Assembly: GCA_043808305.1 (NCBI GenBank)
Contig: JAZDFB010000131.1
Location: forward strand, 1-34,656
Direction: 5' to 3'
Source: JBBAAP01 sp043808305
GTDB taxonomy: Bacteria > Planctomycetota > MHYJ01 > JACQXL01
DNA: 34,656 bases
The notes beneath the pieces were generated by a model that saw only the letters and a program-made list of their open reading frames with translations, was not told the DNA's origin and made no database searches. Made by a program: the position numbers and the translations under genes. Shown in pieces: positions 1-8,509 of this stretch. Numbering within the stretch: the stretch's first letter is position 1; every line of letters begins with the position of its first letter.

Positions 1-43
1 AGAATCTGCTTAATCTGTTTAATCCGTTTACTAAATTTCATCT
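1..43 (+). repeat. AATCYGTT-type repeat directly before the first gene
   Basis: Three near-copies of a TTAATCTG-like octamer lie in the first 30 bases and run up to the ATG at 44. Similar AATCYGTG words occur at 2457-2508, 32175-32194 and 34327-34357. There is no Shine-Dalgarno sequence between the repeat and the ATG. The left edge of the window cuts the element, so its full extent is unknown. Confidence 0.45.
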
Positions 44-1132
44 ATGAAATCTAAGGTTGCAGTCATAAAGACCGGGCCGGGGACAGTTCTGGCCGATATT
101 GAGCGCTTGTCCGAGATGGCTGGTATCCGCGAGGCGCTGCCCAAGGATAAGCCGGTGATACTCAAGGATAATATTTCTTGGCATTTTCCTTTTCCCGGAG
201 CCAATACCACGCCGTGGCAATTAGAAGGAACTATCCAGGCTTTGCGGATGCTTGGTTACAGGAATATTTCGGCAGTTCATAATAATACCGTGGTGACCGA
301 CCCGTTTAAGGGCGGAAGGCTCAATCGTTTAGGGCCGGTCTATAAGAAATACCAGATACCGGAGCTCTATAATTTCCGGCCCGAAGACATCAAATGGGTG
401 CGCTATCAGCCCAAAGCCAGGATGCTGGTGCTGGACAAGATTTTTCCGGACGGCATTATGATTCCGGAATATTTCATCGGGAAAAGCATTATCCACCTGC
501 CGACCGTTAAGTGTCATATCTATACCACGACAACCGGAGCGATGAAGAATGCGTTCGGAGGATTGCTCAATACCAAGCGCCATTATACCCATAGCGTGAT
601 ACACGAAACGCTGGTGGATTTACTGCAAATCCAGAAGGAAATCCATACCGGCATATTTGCGATAATGGACGGAACCATATGCGGCAACGGGCCGGGTCCG
701 CGGACGATGATACCGGTGGAAAAGGATTATATCCTGGCCGGCGCGGACAGCGTGGCCATAGACGCGGTGGCCGCAAAGATGATGGGATTCGACCCGATGA
801 GCATTAAATACATCCGGCTGGCGCACGAAGCCGGGCTGGGCATCGGCTTGATAGGCGATATCGAGATAGTCGGCCAGGATATCTCCAGGGAGTGTTTTTC
901 GTTCTGCGTGGGCGATAACTTTGCAAGCAAATGCGGCGACGCGCTGTGGTTCAGCCCGCTTAAGATATTGCAGAGGCTGTTTTTCCATACGCCGCTGGTG
1001 TATATTTTCATATTCGGCTCGTATTTATACCACGATAAAATCTGGTGGCCTTTCAAAGGCGCCGGCATAACGGAGCGGATGCTCAAAGACAGCAAATGGG
1101 GCGGACTGTTTACGACCTATCCGGAAGAGTAA
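44..1132 (+). CDS. DUF362 domain-containing protein
   Basis: The 362-residue protein matches the DUF362 family in its overall pattern: an N-terminal KVAVIKTGPGTVLADIERL segment, the block HLPTVKCHIYTTTTGAMKN near residues 155-175, and a late VAIDAVAAKMMGFDP segment. DUF362 proteins are often linked to iron-sulfur or redox functions, but no 4Fe-4S cysteine motif is visible here, so this looks like the ferredoxin-less form. The C-terminus (about residues 305-350) is hydrophobic and aromatic and may contact the membrane. It lies upstream of polysaccharide export genes, separated by a repeat-rich gap of 185 bases. No biochemical role can be assigned. The start is the first ATG in the frame and has no obvious SD. 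Confidence 0.8.
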   Translation: MKSKVAVIKTGPGTVLADIERLSEMAGIREALPKDKPVILKDNISWHFPFPGANTTPWQLEGTIQALRMLGYRNISAVHNNTVVTDPFKGGRLNRLGPVYKKYQIPELYNFRPEDIKWVRYQPKARMLVLDKIFPDGIMIPEYFIGKSIIHLPTVKCHIYTTTTGAMKNAFGGLLNTKRHYTHSVIHETLVDLLQIQKEIHTGIFAIMDGTICGNGPGPRTMIPVEKDYILAGADSVAIDAVAAKMMGFDPMSIKYIRLAHEAGLGIGLIGDIEIVGQDISRECFSFCVGDNFASKCGDALWFSPLKILQRLFFHTPLVYIFIFGSYLYHDKIWWPFKGAGITERMLKDSKWGGLFTTYPEE

Positions 1133-1148
1133 AAAATAGTGAGTGTTC

Positions 1149-1204
1149 CGACGCCCTATCGATAGTGCGTCGACTGGCGTTGGGATCTCCCGCAGAGGGC
1201 GGGA
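1149..1204. repeat. Two adjacent palindromes in the gap after the DUF362 gene
   Basis: CGACGC (1149-1154) pairs with GCGTCG (1167-1172), and the centre CTATCGATAG is itself palindromic. TCCCGC (1188-1193) pairs with GCGGGA (1199-1204) and is followed by TAA. The second hairpin matches the CCCGC-n-GCGGGATAA module seen at 32096-32112 and, on the other strand, at 30718-30736. No T-run follows either hairpin, so they are poor intrinsic terminators. Confidence 0.65.
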
Positions 1205-1245
1205 TAAAGGATAGTACGTCACTTTGTTTCTACTGTCCCTAAATA

Positions 1246-1302
1246 AGAGCCAGTCCCTAATGGGAGGCAGTAGCTCTACCTCACTACGTTCTAACTGGCT
1301 CT
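1246..1302 (+). repeat. Palindromic element copy 1 (arms AGAGCCAGT/ACTGGCTCT)
   Basis: A perfect 9-bp inverted repeat (1246-1254 and 1294-1302) encloses CCCTAATGGGA and then the loop ACCTCACTACGTTCTA (1278-1293). The loop matches AACTCGCTATGCTCGA of the 32113-32146 copy with a few transitions. The left arm does not flank the loop directly; it lies before the CCCTAATGGGA hairpin. AGAGC (1246-1250) can alternatively pair with GCTCT (1273-1277). The element abuts the SD of the next gene. Confidence 0.7.
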
Positions 1303-1317
1303 AAGAGGAGATTTCAT

Positions 1318-1677
1318 ATGTTATACGTTATTCTTATACTGGCGATTGTGTTTAATGCCGCGGCCAATATCCTGATGAAATACGGAATGACCAAAGGCGG
1401 CAGTCTGGACGGCCTAAAAATAACGGAAATGCTTTCAAAAATGGCCGGGAATTATATACTCTGGTCAGGCGTCGGGTGCTTTATCCTGGCGCTGATGGCT
1501 TACAGCTACGTTCTTTCCAAGATGAACCTGAGCGTGGCTTATCCGATTATGACCAGCTGCGGATACGCCATAGTTATAGTGACATCGGTATTTTTTCTTA
1601 AGGAAACTCTGAATTGGGTTCAGGTAGCCGGGCTGGTGCTGATAACGGCCGGTGTCTGGATGGTGGCCATAAAATAA
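1318..1677 (+). CDS. SMR/EamA-type small membrane protein, ArnE/ArnF-like
   Basis: A 119-residue, almost entirely hydrophobic protein with four predicted membrane helices (about residues 1-20, 43-65, 70-90 and 97-118), the size and layout of the small multidrug resistance fold. The first helix reads LAIVFNAAANILMKYGM and lacks the membrane glutamate (Glu14 of EmrE) needed for drug/proton exchange. This favours the ArnE/ArnF-like branch, which moves lipid-linked sugars across the inner membrane. The SD AGAGGAG lies 9 bases before the ATG. The stop is followed two bases later by the ATG of the ABC permease, so the two genes are very likely co-transcribed. The transported substrate is inferred only from the polysaccharide context. 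Confidence 0.75.
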   Translation: MLYVILILAIVFNAAANILMKYGMTKGGSLDGLKITEMLSKMAGNYILWSGVGCFILALMAYSYVLSKMNLSVAYPIMTSCGYAIVIVTSVFFLKETLNWVQVAGLVLITAGVWMVAIK

Positions 1678-1679
1678 AT

Positions 1680-2453
1680 ATGGGTTTAGAATATTATCGT
1701 GATTTGGTGGTGATCCTGACCCAGAAGGAAATAAAGGTCAGGTATAAAAGCAGCCTGCTCGGCTACATCTGGTCCGTGGCGCACCCGCTTTTCCTGACGG
1801 TCATCTTTTACTTCGCATTCGGGATAGTCATGAGGGTGCCCAAGAGCGCCATGATAGAGAATTACACCTTGTTCCTGATTGCCGGGCTTTTTCCCTGGCA
1901 ATGGGTGGTGAATTCGATGAATATCGCGCCGCTTTTGTTTCTGGGCAATTCATCGCTCATCAAGAAGACAAATTTCCCGCGAGAGGCGGTGATTCTGGCC
2001 GATGTTTCCAATAATATGGTGCATTTTGTGCTTTCCATACCGGTAATTCTGATATTCATGTTCTTTTTCGGTCAATATCCGACCCTGTCCTGGATTTACG
2101 GCCTGCCCATATTGGTATTGATTCAATTTTTTTTGGTTTGCGGGCTGGCGCTGGCAATCGCTTCTATTAACCTGTTTTTCCGCGACCTGGAGCGGATAGT
2201 CAACCTGATAACCATGGCGCTGTTCTACGCCACGCCGATATTTTACCATGAATCGCAGGTGCCTCAGAAATACCAGTTTATCATAAAGTACAACCCGTTT
2301 TCCCCTTTATTGATTTCCTGGCGCAACCTGTTCCTGACCGGGACCATTGATTGGATGGTGATGCTCAATGCTTTTATTTTCGGACTGGTGATATTCATTA
2401 TCGGGTATTATATATTCCGGGCTCTGAGATGGCGCTTCGCGGAGGTACTATAA
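1680..2453 (+). CDS. ABC-2 type polysaccharide/O-antigen exporter permease (Wzm-like)
   Basis: The 257-residue protein begins MGLEYYRDLVVILTQKEIKVRYKSS, the cytoplasmic lead-in typical of Wzm/KpsM/TagG permeases. It then has about six hydrophobic segments, including LGYIWSVAHPLFLTVIFYFA and FFLVCGLALAIASINLFFRD. The conserved RDLERIVNLITMALFYATPI stretch is typical of ABC-2 polysaccharide exporters. The frame is open upstream to 1614, but that overlaps the preceding gene; the ATG at 1680, two bases after its stop, gives the family-standard N-terminus. The ATPase partner follows at 2520. Together they should export an undecaprenyl-linked or otherwise finished glycan across the inner membrane. 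Confidence 0.9.
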   Translation: MGLEYYRDLVVILTQKEIKVRYKSSLLGYIWSVAHPLFLTVIFYFAFGIVMRVPKSAMIENYTLFLIAGLFPWQWVVNSMNIAPLLFLGNSSLIKKTNFPREAVILADVSNNMVHFVLSIPVILIFMFFFGQYPTLSWIYGLPILVLIQFFLVCGLALAIASINLFFRDLERIVNLITMALFYATPIFYHESQVPQKYQFIIKYNPFSPLLISWRNLFLTGTIDWMVMLNAFIFGLVIFIIGYYIFRALRWRFAEVL

Positions 2454-2456
2454 GAT

Positions 2457-2508
2457 AGCCACTGATTACACAGATTAAATAAATTAAGAATCCGTGAAAT
2501 CTGTGGCT
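2457..2508. repeat. Imperfect inverted repeat of AATCYGTG words before the ATPase gene
   Basis: AGCCACTGATTACACAGATT (2457-2476) faces AATCCGTGAAATCTGTGGCT (2489-2508). The outer 11 bases pair with one mismatch. The right half closely matches ATCCGTGTTAATCTGTGGCT at 32175-32194. It occupies most of the gap between permease and ATPase genes and leaves no recognisable SD before the ATG at 2520. Confidence 0.65.
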
Positions 2509-2519
2509 TTAGATAATAT

Positions 2520-3263
2520 ATGGAAACAGTAATCAGTTTTGATAATATTTTTAAATCTTACCCGCTTTACCACGCGGTCACCGGCGGGTTTAAGAAGTTC
2601 CTGTTCAACCTGCCGGCTTCGATAAAGTCGCTGAACCAGACCACTTTCCATGCGTTGGAAGGAGTCTCGCTCAAGGTCGGCCGGGGTGAGCGGTTGGGTA
2701 TTATCGGCCGGAACGGTTCGGGAAAGAGCACGGCGCTGGGGCTTATGGCCGGTGTGCTCAGGCCCAATAAAGGCCAGGTAACCATAAACGGCCGGGTTTC
2801 GCCGTTACTGGAGCTGGGTATGGGTTTTAACGGTGAGCTTACGGGCATAGAAAATATTTTTCTTAACGGCATCCTCATGGGCATGACCAAGACGGAAGTC
2901 AATAAGAATTTCAGCGACATCATCGCCTTTTCGGAAATCGGGGCGTTCTTGGACCAGCCGCTCAGGACATATTCCAGCGGCATGGTGGCCCGGCTGGCTT
3001 TTTCCATCATCGCGCATCTTGACCCGGAAATCATGCTGATTGACGAGATACTGGCCGTGGGCGATATGGCATTCCAGCAGAAATGCTACAATAAGATGCT
3101 GTCCTTCAAGGAAAAAGGCACTACCATAGTCCTGGTATCCCATTCCATGAGCGATATAATCAAGTTTTCGGAGAGGGTGATATTCCTGGATAAAGGCAAG
3201 ATTGCCAGGGAAGGTAACCCGGCCGAGGTGATCAAGGCATACGAGGAGATGATGAAACAGTAA
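2520..3263 (+). CDS. ABC exporter ATPase (Wzt/KpsT/TagH-like)
   Basis: A complete nucleotide-binding domain of 247 residues. The Walker A motif GRNGSGKST is at 63-71, the signature motif YSSGMVARL at 151-159, and Walker B IMLIDE with the following EILAVGD at about 171-182. The N-terminal lead (HALEGVSLKV, about 44-53) and the EILAVGDMAFQQKC segment are characteristic of the polysaccharide/teichoic acid exporter subclass. It lacks the C-terminal carbohydrate-binding domain of long Wzt proteins such as those of E. coli O8/O9a, so recognition of a modified glycan end by that route is not expected. The partner permease is immediately upstream. Confidence 0.9.
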   Translation: METVISFDNIFKSYPLYHAVTGGFKKFLFNLPASIKSLNQTTFHALEGVSLKVGRGERLGIIGRNGSGKSTALGLMAGVLRPNKGQVTINGRVSPLLELGMGFNGELTGIENIFLNGILMGMTKTEVNKNFSDIIAFSEIGAFLDQPLRTYSSGMVARLAFSIIAHLDPEIMLIDEILAVGDMAFQQKCYNKMLSFKEKGTTIVLVSHSMSDIIKFSERVIFLDKGKIAREGNPAEVIKAYEEMMKQ

Positions 3264-3323
3264 CCGCGGTCCGTCAAATATGCAGAACTAACGGCATTAT
3301 CCTGCACGGTGTTTTAATCTCAT

Positions 3324-4157
3324 ATGAAAAATATTATTCGGAGATTGATGCCCAGGCCCATCTGGCGGATGATCAGGTGGATTTATTATTTTGTCGTGGA
3401 TACCGTTGATTTATTGCTGGGCCGGCGAGATGAATTGACCCCCCCAAAAGGCATGATTTTTGTGGGCGACGGCGATTTCAAGAAGACCGGCCAGGAGTTT
3501 TTTCGTTATTTCGTGGATATCGGCGGGCTGAAACCGGATGAAAAGGTGCTCGATGCCGGATGCGGCATCGGCCGGATGGCCGTCCCGCTGGCAAAATACC
3601 TGGATAAACGGGGCGGTTATGAAGGATTTGACATAGCCGCCGACGGGATTGACTGGTGCCGGAAAAGGATTACCCCGAGCTACCCCAATTTTAATTTCCG
3701 GGTAGCCGATGTGTTCAATAAATCGTATAACCCGCAGGGCAAATACCAGGCGTCTGAATACAGATTCCCTTATGAGGATAAATCGTTTGACTTCATATTC
3801 CTGACATCGGTGTTCACGCACATGCTGCCCCGGGATATGGAAAATTACCTGTCCGAGATTTCGCGCGTGTTGAAGAAAGGCGGCCGGTGTTTTATCACTT
3901 TCTTCCTGTTAAACGCCGAATCGGAGAAACTTATCGGCGCAAAATCAAGCAGCCTGGATTTTAAATACGACCTGGGCGGGTGCCGCACGGTCAACAAGGA
4001 GGCGCCGGAATTTGCGGTGGCTTACGGCGAAGGGTTCATCCGGGAGCTGGCCCGGAAATACGGGCTGAATGTCAGGGAGCCTATTCATTATGGGGCCTGG
4101 TGCGGCAGGAAGGACTTCCTGAGCTACCAGGATATCATCATAGCGGCTAAGGAATAA
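3324..4157 (+). CDS. Class I SAM-dependent methyltransferase
   Basis: The 277-residue protein carries the SAM-binding motif I VLDAGCGIGR at about 75-84. Downstream are an acidic strand end, YEGFDIAADGIDWC, and a post-motif segment SFDFIFLTSVFTHM with the ISRVLKKGGRCFITF block typical of methyltransferase_11/25 folds. A basic, hydrophobic N-terminus (residues 1-35, MKNIIRRLMPRPIWRMIRW) may bind the membrane. Its place directly after the ABC exporter and before glycosyltransferases suggests methylation of a sugar or a lipid-linked glycan; the acceptor cannot be read from the sequence. No strong SD precedes the ATG. Confidence 0.85.
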   Translation: MKNIIRRLMPRPIWRMIRWIYYFVVDTVDLLLGRRDELTPPKGMIFVGDGDFKKTGQEFFRYFVDIGGLKPDEKVLDAGCGIGRMAVPLAKYLDKRGGYEGFDIAADGIDWCRKRITPSYPNFNFRVADVFNKSYNPQGKYQASEYRFPYEDKSFDFIFLTSVFTHMLPRDMENYLSEISRVLKKGGRCFITFFLLNAESEKLIGAKSSSLDFKYDLGGCRTVNKEAPEFAVAYGEGFIRELARKYGLNVREPIHYGAWCGRKDFLSYQDIIIAAKE

Positions 4158-4273
4158 TCCGGCTTTTGCTTGGCCGGGCAAACCATTCAGGCAACTCCTG
4201 TAATTACAAAATCTTGACCCGGGCATGTAATTAATATAAGATTGAAATATTAACAGGCTAACAATACTTTTGA

Positions 4274-4549
4274 ATTTTCAAATCCGGTTATTTCGGGGAC
4301 CGGGTGGTTGCCGGATTTCACCTGAAAGAATACACCTACGGCGAGCTGGCCGGGCTGTTCAAGCAGGGCGGATTTAATAGAATAAAGCCGTATATTTATA
4401 TCAAAAGAAGGTATATCGGCATGCCTTTGTTTATTGTTAAACTGGTAGAATGGTTTACGGGGATGTTGCCTTTTTCCCTGCGGCGGATGCTGGCTGGCAA
4501 GCTGCCGTTTCGGCTGCTGGGTAATGTGATAATCGCCGGAAGGAAATAG
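4274..4549 (+). pseudogene. C-terminal remnant of a SAM methyltransferase
   Basis: The open frame runs from just after a stop at 4271 to a TAG at 4547 and has no good start; the first possible one is GTG at 4304, without an SD. The translation contains HLKEYTYGELAGLFKQGGFNR, which resembles the end of glycan- or lipid-linked methyltransferases where the last strand-helix unit follows the SAM fold. No SAM-binding motif is present, so the N-terminal two thirds are missing. It may still be translated as an 81-residue peptide from the GTG, but a decayed gene is more likely. The next ATG follows three bases after the stop. Confidence 0.55.
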
Positions 4550-4552
4550 ATT

Positions 4553-6649
4553 ATGCAATCAGGGGTCGGAGACAGGTTGTTGGCTAAATACCGTCAGATT
4601 AAGGGCAAGCTCCTGGCGGAGCGTTCCATCAGGAGGCGGGCTTATGACTGGTGTTTGAGGCGGGGCAAGGATTTATTCGGTTTATCTTATGATAAGGCGT
4701 TGGCAGAACATATTTTGGGCCGGTTCCGCGCCTTTAAGGAAAAAATGATGCCCTGGCACAGCCGTCGGCGCATGGTATACCAGAAGGTAGTCGGCGGTAT
4801 CAAGAACATATTCGGAATTCGGTATCAATACCGGCCGGCCGCGCAAGGTGGGCAGGCGATGCCGATTGATTTGGCAAATGCGCCAAAGGTCAGCGTGGTT
4901 ATTCCGGTTTACGACCGGACCGATTTCCTGAAAGAGAGCATCGAATCTATATTGACCCAGACATACAGGAATTTCGAGTTGATATTGGTTTGCGACGGGT
5001 CTCCGGCCGAAACGCTGGCGATAGTCAATCAATATAAATCACATTCTAAAGTCAGGATTTTCATATATAGGGATAACAGCGGAACTTCGGTGCGAGGGCG
5101 TAACCGCGGAATCAAGGAAGCATGGGGAAAATACCTGGCCTTCCTGGACAGCGATGATATAGCCGAACCAAACCGATTGGGGTTGTCGGTGAAATATATG
5201 GAGCAACATGATGCTGATTTGATTTACGGCTCGTGGCGGGTGAAAAACGAAAAAGGATGCCGTAATCTTGATGCTTTATGTTATGGCGACGGCGCAATAA
5301 TTCATGCAGTAGACCTTGATTACGCCGGTTTATTGGAGAAAAACCTTGTTTGCCAGAGCACGGTAATGGCCAAAACGGAGGTTTTTATCAAAGCTGGTGG
5401 CTTGAGGCCGGGCTTGCGCTATTGCGAGGACTACGAGCTATGGCTGAGGTTGGTTTATCTGGGTCACAAGTTCAAGGCAGTGCCGGAGGTGCTGGCAACT
5501 TTGCGGTTCCATTCAGGCAACCTGGGTGAACGTTTTATACCGGAAGAAAAGATATGGAGGAAAAAATCCGTAGAATTGCATAAGATGCTCCCGAAACTAA
5601 AACCAACCATAGCTTTTGTCATTCCCAGCCAAGGGATTACCGGCGGAACGGCTGTAATATGCCAGCATGCCAACAGATTTTTACTGAAAGGATATGACGT
5701 CCTGCTTATTGATAATGAGTTTTTCCCTCACAAGAAGGGGCTTGAGGAATGGTTACCGGAAGTTTTACCCCAAATTATATCAATAAATGATGTAAAAACT
5801 CTGATGCCGCGGATTGATATTGCTATCAGCACAAGTTGGCAGACGGTTTATACCGTGAAAGATATGCCGATTGCACGAAAGATTTATTTTATCCAGTCGG
5901 ATGAGACCCGCTTGAATCCGCCCGGCAGCGAAGAATCAGAACTGGCCAGACGGACTTATGAATTTGGTTTTGAAATGATAGTCATAGCCAAATGGCTAAG
6001 TAAATGGCTTAAAAACGATTTTGGCAAAACGGCCAGCTATATCCCGAATGGTCTGGACAATAAATTATTTTTCCCGTACCAGCCGCTGGAACCTAAAAGC
6101 AGCAAATTAAGGGTGCTTCTGGAAGGGCCGATAGACGTGGTTTTTAAGGGTATGAAAGAGGCTTTTGAAGTGGTTGATGGTATGGATGTGGAAGTCTGGT
6201 GCATTTCTTCCGGCGGACGGCCCAAGCCGGGTTGGAAATGCGACCGTTTTTTTGAAAAGGTGCCTTTGAAAGATATGCGAAAAATCTATTCATCCTGTGA
6301 CGTTCTTATTAAAATGTCCAAGGTGGAATCATTTGCCATGCCGCCCTTGGAAATGATGGCATGCGGCGGCACGGTAATAATCAACAAGGTTACGGGATAT
6401 GAGGAGTATATTGTGGATGGCGTCAATGCGCTGGTGGTAGAATTGGGAGACGTCAAAGCCGCACGCCAGAAACTGGAAATGCTTATCAAAGACCGGGCCT
6501 TGCTTAAAAGACTCGTTGAAGGAGGCATTGAAACGGCCAAGAACTGGAGTTGGGATTATAGTAACGACAAGTTTGTCAGACTACTGGAAGGCCAGACGGA
6601 GATAAAATGGCCAACCGATGCCGAAAGTGAATCAAACAAAAGCATATGA
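4553..6649 (+). CDS. Two-domain glycosyltransferase: GT2 (GT-A) plus GT4 (GT-B)
   Basis: The 698-residue chain has three parts. Residues 9-43 and 54-88 are two copies of a basic repeat (pattern KYR-x-IKGK...RRRxYDW...LFG). Residues about 112-330 form a GT2 domain that starts VSVVIPVYDRTDFLKESI and has the metal-binding DSDD at 199-202. Residues about 344-690 form a GT4-like domain starting TIAFVIPSQGITGG and ending with VESFAMPPLEMMACGGTVI, the EX7E-type donor-binding region. It would add two sugars in succession to a growing cytoplasmic glycan. The gene overlaps the next by the ATGA at 6646-6649, so the two are translationally coupled. Donor and acceptor cannot be named. Confidence 0.85.
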   Translation: MQSGVGDRLLAKYRQIKGKLLAERSIRRRAYDWCLRRGKDLFGLSYDKALAEHILGRFRAFKEKMMPWHSRRRMVYQKVVGGIKNIFGIRYQYRPAAQGGQAMPIDLANAPKVSVVIPVYDRTDFLKESIESILTQTYRNFELILVCDGSPAETLAIVNQYKSHSKVRIFIYRDNSGTSVRGRNRGIKEAWGKYLAFLDSDDIAEPNRLGLSVKYMEQHDADLIYGSWRVKNEKGCRNLDALCYGDGAIIHAVDLDYAGLLEKNLVCQSTVMAKTEVFIKAGGLRPGLRYCEDYELWLRLVYLGHKFKAVPEVLATLRFHSGNLGERFIPEEKIWRKKSVELHKMLPKLKPTIAFVIPSQGITGGTAVICQHANRFLLKGYDVLLIDNEFFPHKKGLEEWLPEVLPQIISINDVKTLMPRIDIAISTSWQTVYTVKDMPIARKIYFIQSDETRLNPPGSEESELARRTYEFGFEMIVIAKWLSKWLKNDFGKTASYIPNGLDNKLFFPYQPLEPKSSKLRVLLEGPIDVVFKGMKEAFEVVDGMDVEVWCISSGGRPKPGWKCDRFFEKVPLKDMRKIYSSCDVLIKMSKVESFAMPPLEMMACGGTVIINKVTGYEEYIVDGVNALVVELGDVKAARQKLEMLIKDRALLKRLVEGGIETAKNWSWDYSNDKFVRLLEGQTEIKWPTDAESESNKSI

Positions 6650-8505
6650 GAGCATTAGGAGAGATTTTACTGAAGAAATTCCGGGTGTTCAAGGGAAAAA
6701 TGATGCCGGAAGGGACTGCTCTGCGATGGGGCTATGACTGGTTACTGGCCAGGGTCAAGAGATTTTTCGGTGTGATTGAGGAGCAATCGTTGGGTGAGGA
6801 GATAATTTTGCAATACCGGGTAGCCAAAGGCCGGATGTTTCCTTTCGGAAGCCGGAGGCGCCGATTCTACGAAAGAATCACGACAATTTTTAGGAAAGCA
6901 GCAGCTTATGATATTGCGGAGAATCATTCAATTACTTATGAAGAGTGGCTGGCTAAGAGGCATCCGTCGGAAAATGTTCTATACGGGATGCAAAGAGAAA
7001 TTAATGAGTTTTCATATCAGCCTAAAATTGCTATTGGGATTATTGCTCGCGAGGGCGTTGAGTTAACTGCTTGGCAGAAATCAATTAAGTCTATAGCTTC
7101 TCAGGTTTACCATAACTGGAAGATTTACCTTATTGGCGCAGGTGATTTACCGTTTACCAAGCAAGAAGGTTCTCCAGTGGTCGGGGTGGGTTCAGTAAAG
7201 GATTTTTTTGCGGATAAAGAAAATGATTTTGCCGGGTTTATTTATCCCGGTGATATCATCCAACCTCATGGTCTGTTTAAGATTGTCCAACAGCTTAACA
7301 TCGAAAAAGAGATTGACTTAGTGTATTGCGACAATGATTGGTTGAGCCAATCAGGCGCCAGGGAAAAACCTTTTTTTAAGCCGGATTGGTCGCCTGATTT
7401 GTTAATGGGCATGAATTACCTGGGCAGATTTTTCTGCGTCAAGACCGCATGCTTGGAAAATGAGGAAGGATTAGACAGTAACTTATACAAAATGATTTTA
7501 ATTGCCGGATTCAAATGCAAAAAAATATCTCATATTCCGAATATCCTGTGCAGCTATGTTAGCTATCAGCCGGATAGCAAGGCCGAAAAGAAGGATTTGG
7601 AATATATCATCCGGAAGCGTGGCCCGGAAGCAGAGGTGTTGCCGTTGGTCCGCCAGGACGCGCATCGGGTCAGGTATAAAATTGCCGAGAACTTTCTGGT
7701 TTCCGTGATTATTCCAACCGCCTTCAGCAATCCGGATATATTCCGGAAATGTTTCGATTCATTGGTCCAAAAGACATCATACCGGAATATCGAAATCATT
7801 GTTATGGATAACAGCCGGGGTGCCTTGGCCAAAGGCAACATAGCCATGCCTAAGGAGAAATGCCGCATAATGGAGTATAAAGAAGAATTCAATTACGCCA
7901 GGATAAATAATATGGCGGCCAAGGAATCTAACGGGGCGATGATACTTTTTCTGAATGATGATACGGAAGTGTTGAATAGCGATTGGATAGATGCGATGTT
8001 GGAGCATTGCCAACGCAGAGAGATAGGTGTCGTCGGGGCAAAACTTCTATACCCGGACAGGACGGTTCAGCATGGTGGAATATTTTTTACCGGTAAGAAA
8101 GAGGTTATTGGACGGCATAGCTTTAGATTTGTCAAGGACGGCGCCGATCATTACGGATTTTTGGATGTAGTGCGCAATACTTCGGCTGTAACCGGCGCTT
8201 GCATGATGATACGTCGTGAGGTTTTTCGGGAGTTGAATGGTTTCAACGAGACTCTGGTAGTTGAATGTAATGATGCTGACTTATGTTTGCGGGCAATAGA
8301 AAAAGGATATCGTATCGTCTGGACACCTTTTGCTAGATTGCTTCACTATGAGGCGGTCAGTCGCATTGACGTTTATAAGCCATTGCCTAAAGATAGGATT
8401 ACATTTTGGAATAGATGGAAAGTTAAACTGGAGAAAGGCGATCCATATTTCAATCCGAATTTGAGTGTTGACAAAGAAGATTATTCACTCAAACCTATCA
8501 AGTAA
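6646..8505 (+). CDS. Tandem GT2 glycosyltransferase
   Basis: The 619-residue protein has the same basic N-terminal repeats as its neighbour (9-42 and 54-85). A first GT2-like domain follows (about 125-330), with degenerate motifs (YCDNDWL in place of the usual YSDEDK-type motif) but a clear FFKPDWSPDLLMGMNYLGR segment. A second, canonical GT2 domain begins near 350 with VSVIIPTAF and contains FLNDDTEVLNSDW (about 427-439) and a late NDADLCLRAIEKGYRIVWTP. This tandem arrangement is common in O-antigen and rhamnan-type assembly enzymes. The second domain looks active; the first may be weak or structural. It is coupled to the upstream gene by a 4-base overlap. Confidence 0.82.
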   Translation: MRALGEILLKKFRVFKGKMMPEGTALRWGYDWLLARVKRFFGVIEEQSLGEEIILQYRVAKGRMFPFGSRRRRFYERITTIFRKAAAYDIAENHSITYEEWLAKRHPSENVLYGMQREINEFSYQPKIAIGIIAREGVELTAWQKSIKSIASQVYHNWKIYLIGAGDLPFTKQEGSPVVGVGSVKDFFADKENDFAGFIYPGDIIQPHGLFKIVQQLNIEKEIDLVYCDNDWLSQSGAREKPFFKPDWSPDLLMGMNYLGRFFCVKTACLENEEGLDSNLYKMILIAGFKCKKISHIPNILCSYVSYQPDSKAEKKDLEYIIRKRGPEAEVLPLVRQDAHRVRYKIAENFLVSVIIPTAFSNPDIFRKCFDSLVQKTSYRNIEIIVMDNSRGALAKGNIAMPKEKCRIMEYKEEFNYARINNMAAKESNGAMILFLNDDTEVLNSDWIDAMLEHCQRREIGVVGAKLLYPDRTVQHGGIFFTGKKEVIGRHSFRFVKDGADHYGFLDVVRNTSAVTGACMMIRREVFRELNGFNETLVVECNDADLCLRAIEKGYRIVWTPFARLLHYEAVSRIDVYKPLPKDRITFWNRWKVKLEKGDPYFNPNLSVDKEDYSLKPIK

Positions 8506-8509
8506 TACT

